Below are positions 55,817 through 64,000 of a DNA stretch of 64,000 nucleotides, piece by piece; positions within the stretch are counted from its first letter, which is position 1, and each line of letters opens with the position of its first letter. Location of the stretch: the NCBI GenBank assembly GCA_965218495.1, contig OZ244626.1:1674001-1738000 (forward strand), written 5' to 3'. The stretch comes from G965218495 sp965218495. GTDB lineage: Bacteria; Bacteroidota; Rhodothermia; Rhodothermales; Bin80. The position numbers and the translations under genes are program-made. The notes beneath the pieces are model-generated. The model worked only from the letters and a program-made list of their open reading frames with translations, was not told the origin of the DNA and ran no database searches.

Positions 55817-55981
55817 TATTTGTCAGTCTACTACAAGAGTCTTGCCACCGCAGTCGTGGCTGCTGGAATTGGCTTACAGCAATCCAAGTCTGCCATTCTG
55901 TGCAATACTTTTTGGGGCATTTCCTGTTTCACGCGCCTTCCCGGGTGTACGCAACACGTCACAACCCATACCGTATCTTGT

Positions 55982-57814
55982 ATGTGGCCTACGCCGTCCT
56001 CAGTCACCAACGCGGAAAATACCTTGCGCTTCTTTTCAACGCTGGCAGCGAGCACCCTGGGAACCCTTGTTGCGCTAGTTCTCGTCATGTTTATCGGGTT
56101 TATGTTCATGGCCGCTCTGGTGGCCACCACAGGCTCTTCGTCCACCACAAAAGTGCGCACCGGGACCGTGTTGGAAATCCATTTGTCGGGCACGATCCCT
56201 GAGCTTGCGTCGAATGATCCTTTCGAGGAACTCTTTGACTTAAGCTCGAGGTACGACCTCGCCGGCTTTACGTCAGGGCTCAAGAAGGCTGCGGACGATG
56301 ATCGCATTGAAGCCGTCTGGCTGCGGACGGGCGGCATGTTCGCGCCATGGAGCACGCTCCAGGAAGTTCGGCAGGCGCTGCTCGCGTTCAAGGAAAGCGG
56401 CAAGCCAGTGATCGCCTCTAGTGGCGAGTCGTTCATGACCGAACGGGACTATTTCCTGGCCTCAGTAGCAGACGAAGTCTACGCCGCGCCCGGCTCATTC
56501 TTTGAATTCAATGGCCTGTACGCCCAAACCTTTTATTATAAAGGGCTCATGGACAAGCTCGGCATTGAACCCACGATCGTGCGCGCCGGCTCATTCAAGT
56601 CGGCCGTGGAGCCCTTTACCCGAACCGATATGTCCGAGGAGAGCCGACTGCAGCTTGGGGCCCTCCTTGATACCCATAGCGACGTGCTTACCACTGCAAT
56701 CGCAGAAAGCCGGGATACTACCGCGGCCTACGTGGAGGCCCTCATGCGCGAAGACGCCTTCATCACTGTAGAGGGTGCAAAGCATGCCGGACTCCTTGAC
56801 GGTCTCCTGTTTGACGAAGCTGTAGAAGAGGAGATCAAGGCACGCATTGACTCCACGGACGGAGGCGACCTGCGTACTGTCCGCCTTCGCTCGTATGTGG
56901 ACGCTCCTGCCGCCGGTCCTCGCAGCAGCAACGAAGGAGCCATAGGAATCGTCTATGCAGTCGGGACCATCATGAGCGGAAGGAGCAGCTACGGCGGTGG
57001 CACACTTGGATCGGCCACCTTTAACCGCGCCATGGAAAAAGTCCGGGAAGACGACCATGTGAAGGCCGTCGTGCTCAGGATCAATTCACCGGGCGGCTCC
57101 GCCGTAGCCTCCGACGCGATGTGGCAGGCCATCGACCAGACCGCGCAAGTAAAGCCTGTGATTGTCTCCATGGGTGACCTCGCGGCCAGCGGCGGGTACT
57201 GGATCGCTACGGCCGGCGACACGATTGTGGCCGACCCTGTCACGATCACCGGCTCAATTGGTGTCTACGGGATGCACTTTAGCATTGGCGAAATGCTGGA
57301 CTCCAAACTCGGCGTATCATTTGACCATGTGGCCACCAGCGACTATGCCGACATGTTCTCCGGACTGCGTCCCCTTCGCCCTGTGGAGGAGGCTATGCTC
57401 GGGAGCGTCATTGACTCGACGTACGCGGACTTCCTCGAGCTTGTCGCTGACAGTCGCGGACTCGATGTGGACGCGGTCCATGACATCGCCCAAGGGCGCG
57501 TCTGGAGCGGCGCGGACGCGCTGGAGATAGGGCTCGTGGACCTATTGGGCGGAATGGATGTGGCCATCGGGATCGCCGCCGACAAAGCGGGACTGGAGGA
57601 AGGCACCTACAGCATCATGCGCCTCCCAAGGCCCAAGAGTCTTTTTGAGGAGCTTGAAGATGCATTCATGGTTCGCGCTGCACGTGTCCTCGGCATATCC
57701 CCTGGGCCGCTTGGGAGCGCCAGACTCCGGACGCACCAGGAGCTCATTGAAGAAGTCGTCCGCATGCAGGGCGTGCCGCAGGCCCGCATGCTGCTGGATG
57801 TCACCATCCAGTAG
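55982..57814 (+). CDS. sppA: signal peptide peptidase SppA, long (67K) type
   Basis: About 610 residues from the ATG at 55982 (MWPTPSSVTNAENTL); an upstream ATG at 55820 adds implausible sequence. One membrane anchor lies near residues 20-45. The general-base Lys is in RAGSFKSAVEPFTR, and the nucleophilic Ser is in RINSPGGSAVASDAMW, in the tandem layout of the long form. It cleaves leftover signal peptides at the inner membrane. It is divergent from hrcA and convergent with gpmI. Confidence 0.93.
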   Translation: MWPTPSSVTNAENTLRFFSTLAASTLGTLVALVLVMFIGFMFMAALVATTGSSSTTKVRTGTVLEIHLSGTIPELASNDPFEELFDLSSRYDLAGFTSGLKKAADDDRIEAVWLRTGGMFAPWSTLQEVRQALLAFKESGKPVIASSGESFMTERDYFLASVADEVYAAPGSFFEFNGLYAQTFYYKGLMDKLGIEPTIVRAGSFKSAVEPFTRTDMSEESRLQLGALLDTHSDVLTTAIAESRDTTAAYVEALMREDAFITVEGAKHAGLLDGLLFDEAVEEEIKARIDSTDGGDLRTVRLRSYVDAPAAGPRSSNEGAIGIVYAVGTIMSGRSSYGGGTLGSATFNRAMEKVREDDHVKAVVLRINSPGGSAVASDAMWQAIDQTAQVKPVIVSMGDLAASGGYWIATAGDTIVADPVTITGSIGVYGMHFSIGEMLDSKLGVSFDHVATSDYADMFSGLRPLRPVEEAMLGSVIDSTYADFLELVADSRGLDVDAVHDIAQGRVWSGADALEIGLVDLLGGMDVAIGIAADKAGLEEGTYSIMRLPRPKSLFEELEDAFMVRAARVLGISPGPLGSARLRTHQELIEEVVRMQGVPQARMLLDVTIQ

Positions 57815-57819
57815 CCTGA

Positions 57820-59340
57820 CTACACGAGGACGTTGCCCGTCATCTCTGGCGGCGCGGCCTCTCCCAGGAGCGCAAGGATAGTGGGGGCAACATCGCCCAG
57901 CTTCCCGTCTTTGATGGGGCCTTCGAAGTCATCCTTTATGATGAGGTGCGGTACCAGGGCGGTAGTATGCGCGGTATGGGGGCTCCCATCTGGGTTCCGC
58001 ATTTTGTCGGCATTGCCATGGTCGGCCAGGATGGTGATGCTGTAACCGTGCGCACGTGCTGCCTCCACAACCGTGCGCGTGCCAGTGTCGGCAGCCTCCA
58101 CCGCCCTGACGGCTGCTTCAAACACACCGGTATGCCCAACCATGTCCGGGTTGGCAAAATTCAGGCACACGAAATGGTACTTCTCTGACGCGAGCGCTTC
58201 TGCACAGCGGCGTGCGAGCTCAGGCGCACTCATCTCCGGCTGCACATCATACGTAGGAACCTTGGGCGAAGGGATCAGGAGTCGGTCCTCGCCAACGAAT
58301 GGCGCTTCGCGCCCGCCATTGAAGAAGTACGTTACATGCGGGTACTTCTCAGTCTCGGCTGCGCGCAGTTGGCGAGCTCCCTGCGCGGACAGCACTTCGC
58401 CTAGCGTCTGCGTCAAGTCCACCTTCCTGAAAACTACAGGTAGCGCGAACGTGTGGTCATAGGGCGTCATCGTGGCAAACAGCAGATTTTTCGGGCGCGA
58501 GGCCTGAGTGGGTGTCTCCAGCGTAAAGGCACTAACAAGCTGCCGCGCTCGATCTGCGCGGAAGTTAAAAAAGAGCACAGCGTCGTTACTAACAACGCGC
58601 CCGGGGATGCCGTCCCCGTAGCTGATCAGGCAGGGTTCAATAAACTCGTCCGTGACGCCTCGGTCGTAGCTGTTGTGCATTGCGGCCGTGGGGCTACTGA
58701 ATGCGCTTCCCGTGCCTGAAGCCAGAAGGTCAAAGGCCTTGCGCGTGCGCTCCCAGCGCCGGTCACGATCCATGGCGTAGTAGCGACCGATCACGCTCAC
58801 GATGCGCGCAGCGTGCCCTGCCCGCTTCTGGAAGACCTGCGCATAGCCAAGAGCGCCATGTGGGTCCGTGTCGCGGCCATCCGTAAAGGCATGCACGCAA
58901 ACACGATTCGCGGGCACGCCCTGCCGCCTTGCCAGCTCACAAAGGGCTACCAGGTGATCCAGGTGACTGTGCACGCCCCCATCGGAAAACAGGCCCATAA
59001 GGTGCAACGTGCTGCCGTGGCTCACTGCATGCCGCGCGACGCGTAGCAGAACGTTTTTGTCACCAAAGGCTCCGCTCTCTATCGCCAAATCAATGCGCGC
59101 GATCTCCTGATTCACAGTGCGCCCGGCGCCCAAATTCATATGACCTACCTCCGAGTTGCCCATCAGGCCTTTGGGCAGCCCCACCGGGCGGCCAGAGGCG
59201 TGCAGCGTTGCATGCGGATATGTATTGAAGAGGTGGTCCAGAAACGGCGTGTGCGCGCAATCAATGGCACTCACGCTTGGGTCTTCAGCGATTCCGTATC
59301 CGTCCAAAATGATGAGGATATGACGCTGGTTTCGGTTCAT
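57820..59340 (-). CDS. gpmI: 2,3-bisphosphoglycerate-independent phosphoglycerate mutase
   Basis: 506 residues from MNRNQRHILIILDGYG. The metal ligands include ILDGYG and LADHGNADKM, and the phosphorylated Ser is in GLMGNSEVGHMNLGAG. It interconverts 3- and 2-phosphoglycerate in glycolysis with Mn2+. The upstream in-frame extension to 59409 is not needed. Confidence 0.97.
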   Translation of the reverse strand: MNRNQRHILIILDGYGIAEDPSVSAIDCAHTPFLDHLFNTYPHATLHASGRPVGLPKGLMGNSEVGHMNLGAGRTVNQEIARIDLAIESGAFGDKNVLLRVARHAVSHGSTLHLMGLFSDGGVHSHLDHLVALCELARRQGVPANRVCVHAFTDGRDTDPHGALGYAQVFQKRAGHAARIVSVIGRYYAMDRDRRWERTRKAFDLLASGTGSAFSSPTAAMHNSYDRGVTDEFIEPCLISYGDGIPGRVVSNDAVLFFNFRADRARQLVSAFTLETPTQASRPKNLLFATMTPYDHTFALPVVFRKVDLTQTLGEVLSAQGARQLRAAETEKYPHVTYFFNGGREAPFVGEDRLLIPSPKVPTYDVQPEMSAPELARRCAEALASEKYHFVCLNFANPDMVGHTGVFEAAVRAVEAADTGTRTVVEAARAHGYSITILADHGNADKMRNPDGSPHTAHTTALVPHLIIKDDFEGPIKDGKLGDVAPTILALLGEAAPPEMTGNVLV

Positions 59341-59371
59341 GCGATACTTGTTTGTGGCGCGCAAAAGATAG

Positions 59372-60229
59372 TCATACCCTATAGTCGCGCACGACCTTGG
59401 TCGTGACACCGGTCTTGGATCGATACACGTTCATGGACCCGCAGCGTGGACACGAGGCCTGCGACACGCCATAGCGGTCAGTTCGGCTGGTGACGTCACT
59501 GAAATAGTGTCGCCGCGTCTTGCAGTAATACATGCCACTCTTCGGGTCGAGCCCTTTCATAGGTGCCGGCAGCGCCTGGACGGAAGCATAGTACTTGCAG
59601 GCCGGTGCCACCACACAGGAGGTGCACTTGGGACTGCGTGCCGTGCACGTGTATCGCCCGTGGAGGATCAAAAGGTGATGGGCCTCGCCCCATGTGCCTA
59701 GCGGCAGGATGGCCTTGAGTCCACGCTCGACTTTTAGCGGCGTTGGCGCGTTTGGTACCAGCCCTATGCGATTTGCCACCCTGAATACGTGCGTGTCTAC
59801 CGGTAGCGCCTCCGGATCGCCAAAGGCGACCGAAGCGACGACCTGCGCCGTTTTGCGTCCCACACCCGGAAGGGTCAGCAACTTCGATTGTGTCTGAGGC
59901 AGCTGGCCATCATACTCCTGCACAACCATTCGCGCCATCCGAACAAGACTCTTCGACTTGTTGTTCGGGTAAGAGATACTGCGTATATACGGCAAGACAT
60001 CCGTTGGATCGGCCTTGGCCAGTGTCGCAAACGACGGGAATGCAGCATACAGGGACGGCGTTACCAGGTTTACGCGTGCGTCCGTACACTGGGCTGACAG
60101 GATCACGGCCACGATGAGCTGGTACTCGTCCACGTACGATAACTCAGTAGCCGGGCGTTCAATGACCTTGCGAAGCTGCTCTAACGTAAATTCGGCGCGT
60201 TGCGTCCGGTTCAAGGTCACATTTTTCAT
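59372..60229 (-). CDS. nth: endonuclease III with C-terminal zinc-ribbon-like extension
   Basis: About 285 residues from MKNVTLNRTQRAEFTLEQ. The helix-hairpin-helix is LLTLPGVGRKTAQVV, with the catalytic Asp in ALPVDTHVFRVANR. The [4Fe-4S] cluster is set by CTARSPKCTSCVVAPAC. The family usually ends soon after the cluster, but this protein runs about 65 residues further, with a Cys/His segment (MYYCKTRRHYF) and CPRCGSMNVYRS, a likely zinc ribbon. It removes oxidised pyrimidines and cuts abasic sites. Confidence 0.9.
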   Translation of the reverse strand: MKNVTLNRTQRAEFTLEQLRKVIERPATELSYVDEYQLIVAVILSAQCTDARVNLVTPSLYAAFPSFATLAKADPTDVLPYIRSISYPNNKSKSLVRMARMVVQEYDGQLPQTQSKLLTLPGVGRKTAQVVASVAFGDPEALPVDTHVFRVANRIGLVPNAPTPLKVERGLKAILPLGTWGEAHHLLILHGRYTCTARSPKCTSCVVAPACKYYASVQALPAPMKGLDPKSGMYYCKTRRHYFSDVTSRTDRYGVSQASCPRCGSMNVYRSKTGVTTKVVRDYRV

Positions 60230-60255
60230 GACGGGCACACTGTAACCTCTTCCGT

Positions 60256-61392
60256 ATGCGGTCGTTTCGTTGGACATGGATGTTGTGGGCAGGAACGCTG
60301 CTGGCGGTGCACTCCGCCCCGGCGCAGCTGTCGGAGCAGGCCCAGATGTCGCTCATCACGATCTATCCGGGCGAGGCGGTATACTCGCTTTGGGGCCATA
60401 GTGCGCTGCGTGTCCATGACCCGATACGGGGGTACGACATCGCCTACAACTACGGAACATTCAACTTTGGCAATCCGCTGGTCTTTGCCGTGCGCTTCGC
60501 ATATGGCAAGCTCGACTACAGCCTTTCCCGTCAGCACTATCCGGCACTTGCAGATCAGGCGCAAAACGTCCAGGGACGCAGCATAATTGAGCAGCATTTG
60601 CGGCTTAGTAGCGAGCAGAAGAACACGCTATTTCAGTTCCTTGAGCGCAACGCGCTTCCCGAGAATCGCACGTACCGCTACGACTTCCTCTTTGACAATT
60701 GCTCTACTCGCATACGTGACCTTTTTGTTGAGATCCTGGGGATGGCGCTGCCGTCCTCTTCGGCATCCGAGCACACATACCGCGAACTTCTGCATCCGTA
60801 TCCGGCAAGCAAGTCCTTGCTGAGCCTAGGCATCAACCTCGGCATGGGACTGCCAGCAGACAAGGCAGCTGCGGACCGCACTTTTCTGCCGCTGGAGCTG
60901 ATGGACGTTGCAGCTTCCACGCATACGGACTCCGGTACGCTCGTTGCCCGAACGGACACCGTTTACCTGGCTCCAAATAGCGCCGGCGGGTCCGACCCGT
61001 GGGCTACGGTGGTCACCTGGCTGGCACTGGGCCTGGGCATCTGGATCACGGTCCAGGGCAAGGCACGCGCGATACGCTATTTTGACCGCGCGTGCTACAC
61101 CACGCTTGGCGCAGCCGGCTTCCTTATCGCATTTCTGTGGCTGGTGTCGCTACACAATGTCACGCAGCCCAACCTGCATGCAGCTTGGCTGTGGCCGACG
61201 CATGTGGCCACAGCCTGGTGGCGAACAGGGGCAAAGTGGCAGCGGGTTTACCATCTGGCTGCTGCAGCGATGGCAGCAGTGTTTGTGCTTGCCGTGCCAC
61301 TTCTTCCCCAAGGCGTGCCAAGCGCGGCAATTCCACTGATCATGCTGATAGTCCTTAGAAGCGGATACCACGCGTTGCAGAGGGCCGCGTAG
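60256..61392 (+). CDS. DUF4105 envelope protein with C-terminal membrane segments
   Basis: 378 residues. A signal peptide (LWAGTLLAVHSAPAQ) precedes the DUF4105 region: SLITIYPGEAVYSLWGHSAL, AYNYGTFNFGNPLVFAVRFA and DFLFDNCSTRIRDLF. Three to four membrane helices follow from about residue 250. The conserved GHSALR and DNCSTR motifs suggest a papain/NlpC-like enzyme on the periplasmic side. Function unknown. Divergent from nth. Confidence 0.8.
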   Translation: MRSFRWTWMLWAGTLLAVHSAPAQLSEQAQMSLITIYPGEAVYSLWGHSALRVHDPIRGYDIAYNYGTFNFGNPLVFAVRFAYGKLDYSLSRQHYPALADQAQNVQGRSIIEQHLRLSSEQKNTLFQFLERNALPENRTYRYDFLFDNCSTRIRDLFVEILGMALPSSSASEHTYRELLHPYPASKSLLSLGINLGMGLPADKAAADRTFLPLELMDVAASTHTDSGTLVARTDTVYLAPNSAGGSDPWATVVTWLALGLGIWITVQGKARAIRYFDRACYTTLGAAGFLIAFLWLVSLHNVTQPNLHAAWLWPTHVATAWWRTGAKWQRVYHLAAAAMAAVFVLAVPLLPQGVPSAAIPLIMLIVLRSGYHALQRAA

Positions 61393-61825
61393 GTGACCCG
61401 TGGTACCGGCGTACTGGCTGGAATTGACGGGCGGTGAGAGTTCTCGGCACACAGACCAGAGGTCTCGCCCATATAGCGCTCTGGCGGGTCGCACATCGGT
61501 CCACGGTCTCCGTCGCCGAGTAGCCCGAGGATTCACCTCAAGCCCTCACACAATCGCACGGGAAACTCTCGCCGCATACCGCTATTCTCGGCCCAGTCCG
61601 CCGTTGGAACAGCGGACGGCCAGACCCTTGCTTCGCAGGCCAAGTGCTCCCGTCGTAAGGCAGCTAGAGCAGCGGGAGCAAGAGGGAAATCAATCCGGCA
61701 AAGGACATAGGCCAACGCTGCACCCGAGCTTCGTGTACCGCCCAGCAGTCGCTCCGCGGGTAGACATCTAGGGAGAGATGACCGGAGATTCCATCTAGAA
61801 GCGGATACGCAGGCAACACAATTCG
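61393..61825. other. intergenic region before the tRNA pair
   Basis: About 430 bp with no supportable gene. It would hold the downstream part of the tRNA transcript, which runs on the minus strand. Confidence 0.4.
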
Positions 61826-61898
61826 TACCGCGTACGGGATTTGAACCCGTGTTACCGGCGTGAAAGGCCGGCGTCCTAGACCCCTAGACGAACGCGGC
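61826..61898 (-). tRNA. tRNA-Glu (anticodon TTC)
   Basis: 73 nt. The anticodon arm GCCGGCC-TTTC-ACGCCGGT places TTC in the loop. The T arm has GGGTTCAAATCCC. The acceptor pairs GCCGCGT with ACGCGGT (first pair G-U). CCA is not encoded. Confidence 0.92.
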
Positions 61899-61901
61899 AT
61901 G

Positions 61902-61976
61902 GGTGACCGAGGGGACTTGAACCCCCGACCTCCAGGGCCACAACCTGGCGCTCTAACCGCCTGAGCTACGGTCACC
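61902..61976 (-). tRNA. tRNA-His (anticodon GTG)
   Basis: The anticodon arm CCAGG-TTGTGGC-CCTGG gives GTG. The T arm is GGGGGTTCAAGTCCCC. The acceptor has the extra 5' G pairing with C73, as in bacterial tRNA-His (GGTGACCG with CGGTCACC). It lies 3 bp upstream of tRNA-Glu in the direction of transcription. Confidence 0.9.
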
Positions 61977-62044
61977 ATGAATCGTTCTGCAATCTGGAAG
62001 TTACCCACGACCACACAAGTTTGCCTAGACTCCAATGCTAAACT

Positions 62045-64000
62045 TTAGCGAATCACGGCTACTTTGCCGTAGGCTGCCCCTTCCCCGTTGCGGCCTACCG
62101 CCACAACCAGATATATCCCGGAGGGCACAAGCTGCCCGTTTCGGTCACGGCCGTCCCATACGGCCTTCCCGCCGCGGGCAGCAAACTCCGCCACCATCTC
62201 GCCATGCACAGCAAGGATCTTGATGTCCGTTGCCTCGACGAGCCCTTCAATATAGACCTCGGTAGCCTGGTCGCCCGATACTTCCACCGGGTTGGGGTAT
62301 ATGAAGAGCACGTGCGCCGCAGGAGCGGGATTGATCGCATTACTCTGGTAGCTGATCAGCCCCTTGTCGGTTGCTATGAAGACCAATCCGCTGCTACCAT
62401 CCACTGCAATCGAATTGACATTGTCAGAAAACAGCGGCGAATTTCGCGCAGAAAAGTGCCCCACCATGACAAACCCGCCCTGGTCGTCGACCAGGTACGC
62501 TCCCTCATTGGTACCGACCCACAGGCGCCCGGAGGGATCCTGGACTATGTCATTAACACTCAGTCCATGCAACATGAACGTGCCCAGGGACCTGTCCGAC
62601 CAAACCGGCCACGTAGCCTGAACTGATGCATCCGTTGCGGCAAGCGAACTGGAAACGAAATACGCTAAGCCTTCATCGGTACCGACCCATATCCGGCCAT
62701 CTCCATCCTCCGTGACCGAATTGATTTGCTTGCTGGGAAGACCTCGACCCGCGCTGCCCCTTCCCCCAAAATACTGGCACTCATCGTCGGAAGGGTCCGT
62801 AGGAGTACTGCCCGTGTTGAGTACGAGAATTCCGGTGGTTAGCCTAAGGTCGTTTTGGTCCTGTACGACAATCCACTTAAGTCCCGAGGAATCTATTATG
62901 ATAGACCCCAGTGTTGTGGTCGTCCCCAGCCGACTGCATGACAATGGTGGCAAGCTCGTCCATGCTCCATCGGGCGTACGAACGTGCAGCGGCACAGGTG
63001 ACGCGGTATTGGTCACCCACAGCAAGCCATCCTTGTCGGTGGCCATCCCGGACACGATGACGAATGTGGGCTCGTCCTTAGCCGGCTCGAGCGTCGAATT
63101 GGTGTGGTCATACGCTGAAATCGTCTCACTCGCATCTACCTGAGCCAAGCCGCCGCCACGTGAACCCGCCCACGCATTGCCCTGCCCGTCAGCGTGCACC
63201 CGCCAGAAGTTGCTGAGCCCATCTAGCTCCGTGAAGAACCGCTGCGTGTAACTGATCCAAGCACCATCGCGGTCGAGTTTGTAGAATCCAGAGCGTGGTA
63301 ACCCTTCTACTGCTGCAGCCCAAAGGCTGCCGTCTGCATCCAACACCAGATCCCCGAACGGGCTGTCGTAGGGCCCGGCGGGATAGATTTCCCCGGTGAT
63401 GAGTGCCGGCCGGTCATTCCCGGAGGGACGATCGAAGTGGTTGAGACCGGTCTCTGCATCGCCTACCCACATGTGCCCGTCGGCGGCGACAGCCACGCTC
63501 CGAGCGTTTACAAATCCGTCGGCTTGCACGATGGAACCGCCGGACGCAAACACGGCCAAAACGTTGAAGGTCGTAAGGACAAGAAGCCGGTCCGGAAGCA
63601 CGGCCATGTCAGGCACGGCCCGCGTGGTCAGTTTGGTGTCAGTATAGCGCCCATCAGCGTCTCTTTTGCCGAGCCCGTACGGCGTTCCCACATAGAAAGC
63701 ACCTCCAAACTCCGAAATCGCATGCAGATCACTCGATGGTCTCACGTCGCGCTCCACGGCCCACGCGGCTGGGTCTTGCAGATTCGGGGCATCCAGTGAG
63801 GCATAAGCGACTCCCTGGTCAGTGGCGAGCCAAAGACCCATCCCGCCTTGTGGAACCGCTGCGATCGCGATATCTCGGACCGCAACAGGAGACGTTAGCG
63901 TGCCGAGCTTGCTGTAGGTATCGCGCACCTCCCCCAGCACGGGGTCAAAAACCACCAGCCCGAAGGCCGTAGCCACCAGCAGCGTGTCTCCGTAGACGTA
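62045..64000 (-). CDS. large secreted beta-propeller protein with T9SS-like C-terminus (partial)
   Basis: The frame is open at the window edge, so the N-terminus lies outside; 651 residues are visible. It carries repeated two-component-regulator-type propeller blades (e.g. DGRIWVGTDEGLAYF, DPSGRLWVGTNEGAYLV, GLVFIATDKGLISY). The last ~85 residues look like a type A T9SS sorting domain: YPNPVEVSGDQATEVYI, IKILAVHGEMVAEF, WDGRDRNGQLVPSGIYLV. It is predicted to be exported and surface-attached. Confidence 0.85.
   Translation of the reverse strand, partial: YVYGDTLLVATAFGLVVFDPVLGEVRDTYSKLGTLTSPVAVRDIAIAAVPQGGMGLWLATDQGVAYASLDAPNLQDPAAWAVERDVRPSSDLHAISEFGGAFYVGTPYGLGKRDADGRYTDTKLTTRAVPDMAVLPDRLLVLTTFNVLAVFASGGSIVQADGFVNARSVAVAADGHMWVGDAETGLNHFDRPSGNDRPALITGEIYPAGPYDSPFGDLVLDADGSLWAAAVEGLPRSGFYKLDRDGAWISYTQRFFTELDGLSNFWRVHADGQGNAWAGSRGGGLAQVDASETISAYDHTNSTLEPAKDEPTFVIVSGMATDKDGLLWVTNTASPVPLHVRTPDGAWTSLPPLSCSRLGTTTTLGSIIIDSSGLKWIVVQDQNDLRLTTGILVLNTGSTPTDPSDDECQYFGGRGSAGRGLPSKQINSVTEDGDGRIWVGTDEGLAYFVSSSLAATDASVQATWPVWSDRSLGTFMLHGLSVNDIVQDPSGRLWVGTNEGAYLVDDQGGFVMVGHFSARNSPLFSDNVNSIAVDGSSGLVFIATDKGLISYQSNAINPAPAAHVLFIYPNPVEVSGDQATEVYIEGLVEATDIKILAVHGEMVAEFAARGGKAVWDGRDRNGQLVPSGIYLVVAVGRNGEGAAYGKVAVIR

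Noticed and set aside
55817..55981. CIRCE element expected upstream of hrcA
   Set aside because: I looked for TTAGCACTC and its inverse on both strands of the hrcA-sppA gap and did not find it.

Overview
The window looks like a chromosomal segment of a Gram-negative bacterium in the Rhodothermota/Bacteroidota neighbourhood. It carries a bacillithiol gene (bshB1), a BamD-type lipoprotein, a C-terminal T9SS-like sorting domain on a large propeller protein, several lipoproteins, and TlpA/6-bladed-propeller proteins typical of that group. GC is moderately high. The phylum call is an inference from gene content; no rRNA is present to settle it.

Layout. (1) 1-6.4 kb: ordinary genes (end of a glycosyltransferase-like gene, a thioredoxin lipoprotein, a nitrilase-fold hydrolase with prmC, a ZIP-like membrane protein with a TolC-like channel, a class I glutamine amidotransferase and a cyanophycinase-like peptidase). 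(2) 6.7-21.7 kb: an island of insertion sequences. It holds an IS256-family element with an extra transposase-like gene, an IS1380-like element, an IS21 element (istA/istB), an ISL3 copy and an ISNCY-like element. Between them lie small orphan genes, a HicB/HicA-type toxin-antitoxin pair set between direct repeats, REP-like hairpins and short repeats. (3) 21.9-30.1 kb: accessory secreted proteins (three related 6-bladed propeller genes, one frameshifted, a TlpA-like thioredoxin and a small secreted protein) interspersed with three same-orientation copies of a ~75 bp repeat. (4) 30.4-35.6 kb: a BlaI/BlaR1-type regulator pair. The M56 sensor carries about 17 copies of a 29-residue repeat and is interrupted by a second ISL3 copy with a clean 8 bp target duplication. 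(5) 36.4-55.8 kb: a long run of minus-strand housekeeping genes (nhaC-like, a peroxiredoxin-like protein, phoU-like, nadD, bamD, an LpoA-like periplasmic protein, guaA, gcvH, accC, accB, efp, an acylating aldehyde dehydrogenase, bshB1, leuS, a flavin reductase, dnaJ, grpE, hrcA). (6) 55.9-64 kb: sppA, gpmI, an nth variant, a DUF4105 protein, tRNA-Glu, tRNA-His and a large propeller protein running off the end.

Most notable: a catalytically dead transposase paralogue translationally coupled to an intact IS256 transposase (6760-9041); a GrpE that appears to be an internal tandem duplication, a candidate single-chain pseudo-dimer (53494-54741); and the ISL3 insertion into the repeat array of the BlaR1-like sensor, whose regulator has a readable promoter and operator. 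All assignments come from reading motifs; no database search was run.
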